In this document: positions 36,083 to 37,651 of the stretch, piece by piece
How positions within the stretch are numbered: the first letter of the stretch is position 1
Layout: each line of letters begins with the position of its first letter
Assembly: GCF_003050865.1 (NCBI RefSeq)
Contig: NZ_QAOK01000030.1
Span: 1-37,651 of the forward strand
Source: Nitrosospira multiformis
GTDB taxonomy: Bacteria > Pseudomonadota > Gammaproteobacteria > Burkholderiales > Nitrosomonadaceae
Length of the DNA stretch: 37,651 bases
Reading direction: 5' to 3'
Notes under the pieces: generated by a model
What the model was told of the DNA's origin: nothing
The model's input: the letters and a program-made list of their open reading frames with translations, nothing else
The model's database searches: none
Made by a program: the position numbers and the translations under genes

Positions 36083-36649
36083 ATGGCAACGACATTTTCA
36101 AAGAGGCTGGTGAATATAGCCATTAAGGAGCACCAAAAATATTATTTGATTCGTGAACAGCAGGAACCGCTTACTAGTCAAATCCAGAACTACTGGACGG
36201 ACGTCTCCCCTTTTCCAGGCGTTAGTACTCCTTGGTCCGGCGTCTTTATATCCTGGTCAGTCCGGCAAGCCGGTGCCACCGCCGACGAATTCAGATTCGC
36301 TGCTGCGCATGCACGTTTCGTTCGCAAAGCGATCCAGGATTATAAGAACCAACTCGGCGTCTTTCACGGCCGTAACGTAGACGATTACGCGCCTAAGGTT
36401 GGCGATATTCTTCAGAACAATCGAAGTGGTAACTCATTTGACTACTCTTATGCGAGTACTCATTCTGAGTATGAGTCGCATTCGGCGATCGTTATCGAGG
36501 TCGGCGCCGACCATCTTGGGCGTTACCTTCGGACCATTGGGGGAAACGAGGGAGATTCCTTCGGATTGAAGGAGGTTCGTCTCGACTCTGATGGTTATGT
36601 GAAGAACCCTAAAGGACTTTACATATCAGTGATTGAGACGCTTAAATAA
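36083..36649 (+). CDS. DUF2272 domain protein, putative cell-wall hydrolase
   Basis: The 188-residue product has the DUF2272 signature PWSGVFISWSVRQAG at about residues 50-65, followed by a His-containing helix (FAAAHARFVRKAI), YAPKVGDILQNNR and SHSAIVIEVGADHLGRYLRTIGGNEGDSFG. This layout parallels CHAP and NlpC/P60 amidases (nucleophile helix, then a 'H-hydrophobic' strand), but the usual Cys position holds Ser in WSGVF. Enzymatic activity is therefore uncertain. GAGGA lies 4 nt before the ATG. There is no signal peptide. It follows the Tae4-like gene at 225 bp and may act with it on peptidoglycan. Confidence 0.8.
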   Translation: MATTFSKRLVNIAIKEHQKYYLIREQQEPLTSQIQNYWTDVSPFPGVSTPWSGVFISWSVRQAGATADEFRFAAAHARFVRKAIQDYKNQLGVFHGRNVDDYAPKVGDILQNNRSGNSFDYSYASTHSEYESHSAIVIEVGADHLGRYLRTIGGNEGDSFGLKEVRLDSDGYVKNPKGLYISVIETLK

Positions 36650-36764
36650 GCTAAAGGTCATTTATTTTGAAGTCATACAGAGCAAATTAGTGCGGAAGTG
36701 GACATTGCAGTCACAGAGGTGACCCCCGTTTGTTTGAACAGCCGCCTGGATTTTTTAGGTGGAA

Positions 36765-37041
36765 TCTCTGCTGATTCTCAGGCTGCCCGATAAAGTATAC
36801 GCCTCAGCCGGTGTCTTCATGCCGAGCGCTTGGTGAGGGCATCGGTGGTTATAGAAATGAACCTAATCTCCTATTACACGCCTCGCATGCTGCAAGGTTT
36901 CGAAGCGATGACGCTGGCACACTGCTCTTTCAACGTCCTGATCAGGCGCTCGACCATGCCGTTCTGCTGTGGGCAGTGCGGCGTGATGAACTCTTGTCGC
37001 AGGCCGTATGCCAATGCGCTAGAGCAAGCCGAGATCAACCG
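36765..37041 (-). pseudogene. IS3-type transposase remnant (C-terminal)
   Basis: The minus strand encodes YGLRQEFITPHCPQQNGMVE, RLIRTLKEQC, the end of a DDE integrase core with the catalytic Glu region. After a one-base loss near 36916 the frame resumes as RHRFETLQHARRVIGD. A TAG at 36863-36865 replaces the expected Trp, then VHFYNHRCPHQALGMKTPAEA follows. Only the last roughly 90 residues remain. The wording fits IS3-family orfB. Confidence 0.78.
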
Positions 37042-37335
37042 CTATGGAATGTTGGGGGCGAGTACCGACACCATTTCTGTTTCAGTCAGACAATAGTTTA
37101 GTCTTCCCGAGTCGCCATTAAAAAAAGCTGCTTAGAGCTTGTCGATTTGAGATATGTATTTACCCAAAAAGACCTGACCCTATATCGCTGATATAAATTT
37201 TGGCTACTTCAAATTTGACTTTCTCTCTCCTTGGGTACGGACGGCTATTGGCCCCGATCTCGGTCATCCGCTGTGCTTCTCGAACTCCAGCGCCTTGTTC
37301 TGCATCGCCAGATAAAGCCCCGGTGACATTTAAAA
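37042..37335. other. No gene recognised between transposase remnants
   Basis: I see no intact coding frame, RNA gene or clear inverted repeat in this stretch. Short minus-strand text near 37230-37310 could be transposase debris, but I cannot assign it. Confidence 0.45.
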
Positions 37336-37355
37336 CGGGTAAAACGATGGGTAAA
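37336..37355. repeat. Paired GGGTAAA motifs at the right edge
   Basis: CGGGTAAAA and TGGGTAAAA begin 12 bp apart. The 20-bp block matches the pair before the integrase (11991-12010) at 16 of 20 positions by eye, including the 12-bp phase. It may be the other arm-type site cluster of the island, or part of the flank of the neighbouring IS. Confidence 0.45.
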
Positions 37356-37373
37356 AACTAGGCTCAGGACTCA

Positions 37374-37651
37374 TTAATTGAGATAGAAGATGACGGTAGC
37401 GGCGATACAGATGGCGGAGAAGAAGGTGTGGGCACAGGGTCATAACGCATGACAATGCGTCGCCAGTCCTTGAGCCTGCCGAACATGTTTTCAACCTTGT
37501 GGCGTTGCTTGTAGAGTTCCCTGTCGTATTCGATCTGGATTTTACGGTTCTTCTTCGGGGAATGCAGGGCGTAATACCCTTTTCTCTGAGGGCTGCCCTG
37601 AACCAGTCAGCATCATAGCCGCGATCTGCCAGCAACTCTTTTGCCTTGGGC
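37374..37651 (-). pseudogene. IS5-type transposase remnant, runs off the right edge
   Basis: The minus strand encodes AKELLADRGYDADWFRAALR, EKGITPCIP, then after a one-base loss near 37558 KNRKIQIEYDRELYKQRHKV and ENMFGRLKDWRRIVMRYD. A second one-base loss near 37436 is followed by CAHTFFSAICIAATVIFYLN and a stop at 37374. This is the C-terminal third of an IS5-family DDE transposase with the catalytic Glu helix (KQRHKVENMFGRLKDW). Two frameshifts make it inactive as written. The N-terminal part lies outside the window. Confidence 0.85.

Overview
The left third (1-11878) reads as the chromosome of a betaproteobacterium. It holds recN, nadK, hrcA, hemH, a DedA protein and the block queA-tgt-yajC-secD-secF, all intact and tightly spaced. 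Gene order and protein wording fit an ammonia oxidiser of the Nitrosospira/Nitrosomonas type; that assignment is inference from recall, not a search result. nadK-recN and queA-tgt-yajC-secD-secF-dedA run on the minus strand, hrcA-hemH on the plus strand.

At 11792 a tRNA-Leu(CAA) marks the start of accessory DNA. A P4-type tyrosine integrase lies just behind it, preceded by iterated GGGTAAA motifs. An unknown 309-residue protein comes next, then an overlapping set: AlpA-like regulator, CHC2 zinc-finger primase-like protein, DUF3987 protein and a frameshifted small gene. A frameshifted small terminase follows. Integrase, AlpA, primase and TerS without capsid or large terminase resemble a Gram-negative phage satellite (PICI-like). 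A similar GGGTAAA pair with the same 12-bp phase lies at 37336-37355, so the island may extend to the right edge of the window.

From 18 to 23.4 kb there is a mosaic: a subtilisin-like lipoprotein with tandem Ig-like domains, an OST-HTH/LOTUS-domain protein, an acidic protein with a Cys/His cluster, and an orphan serine resolvase.

The most unusual block is 23844-36649. Two giant plus-strand genes (2110 and 1666 residues, 22 bp apart) match no family I recognise and have no signal peptides. They are followed by a Tae4-like peptidoglycan amidase and a DUF2272 protein. No secretion apparatus, phage structural gene or recognisable immunity gene accompanies them. The best guess is an uncharacterised cell-wall-targeting or surface assembly system. 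The right edge (36.7 kb to the end) holds two decayed transposase genes.
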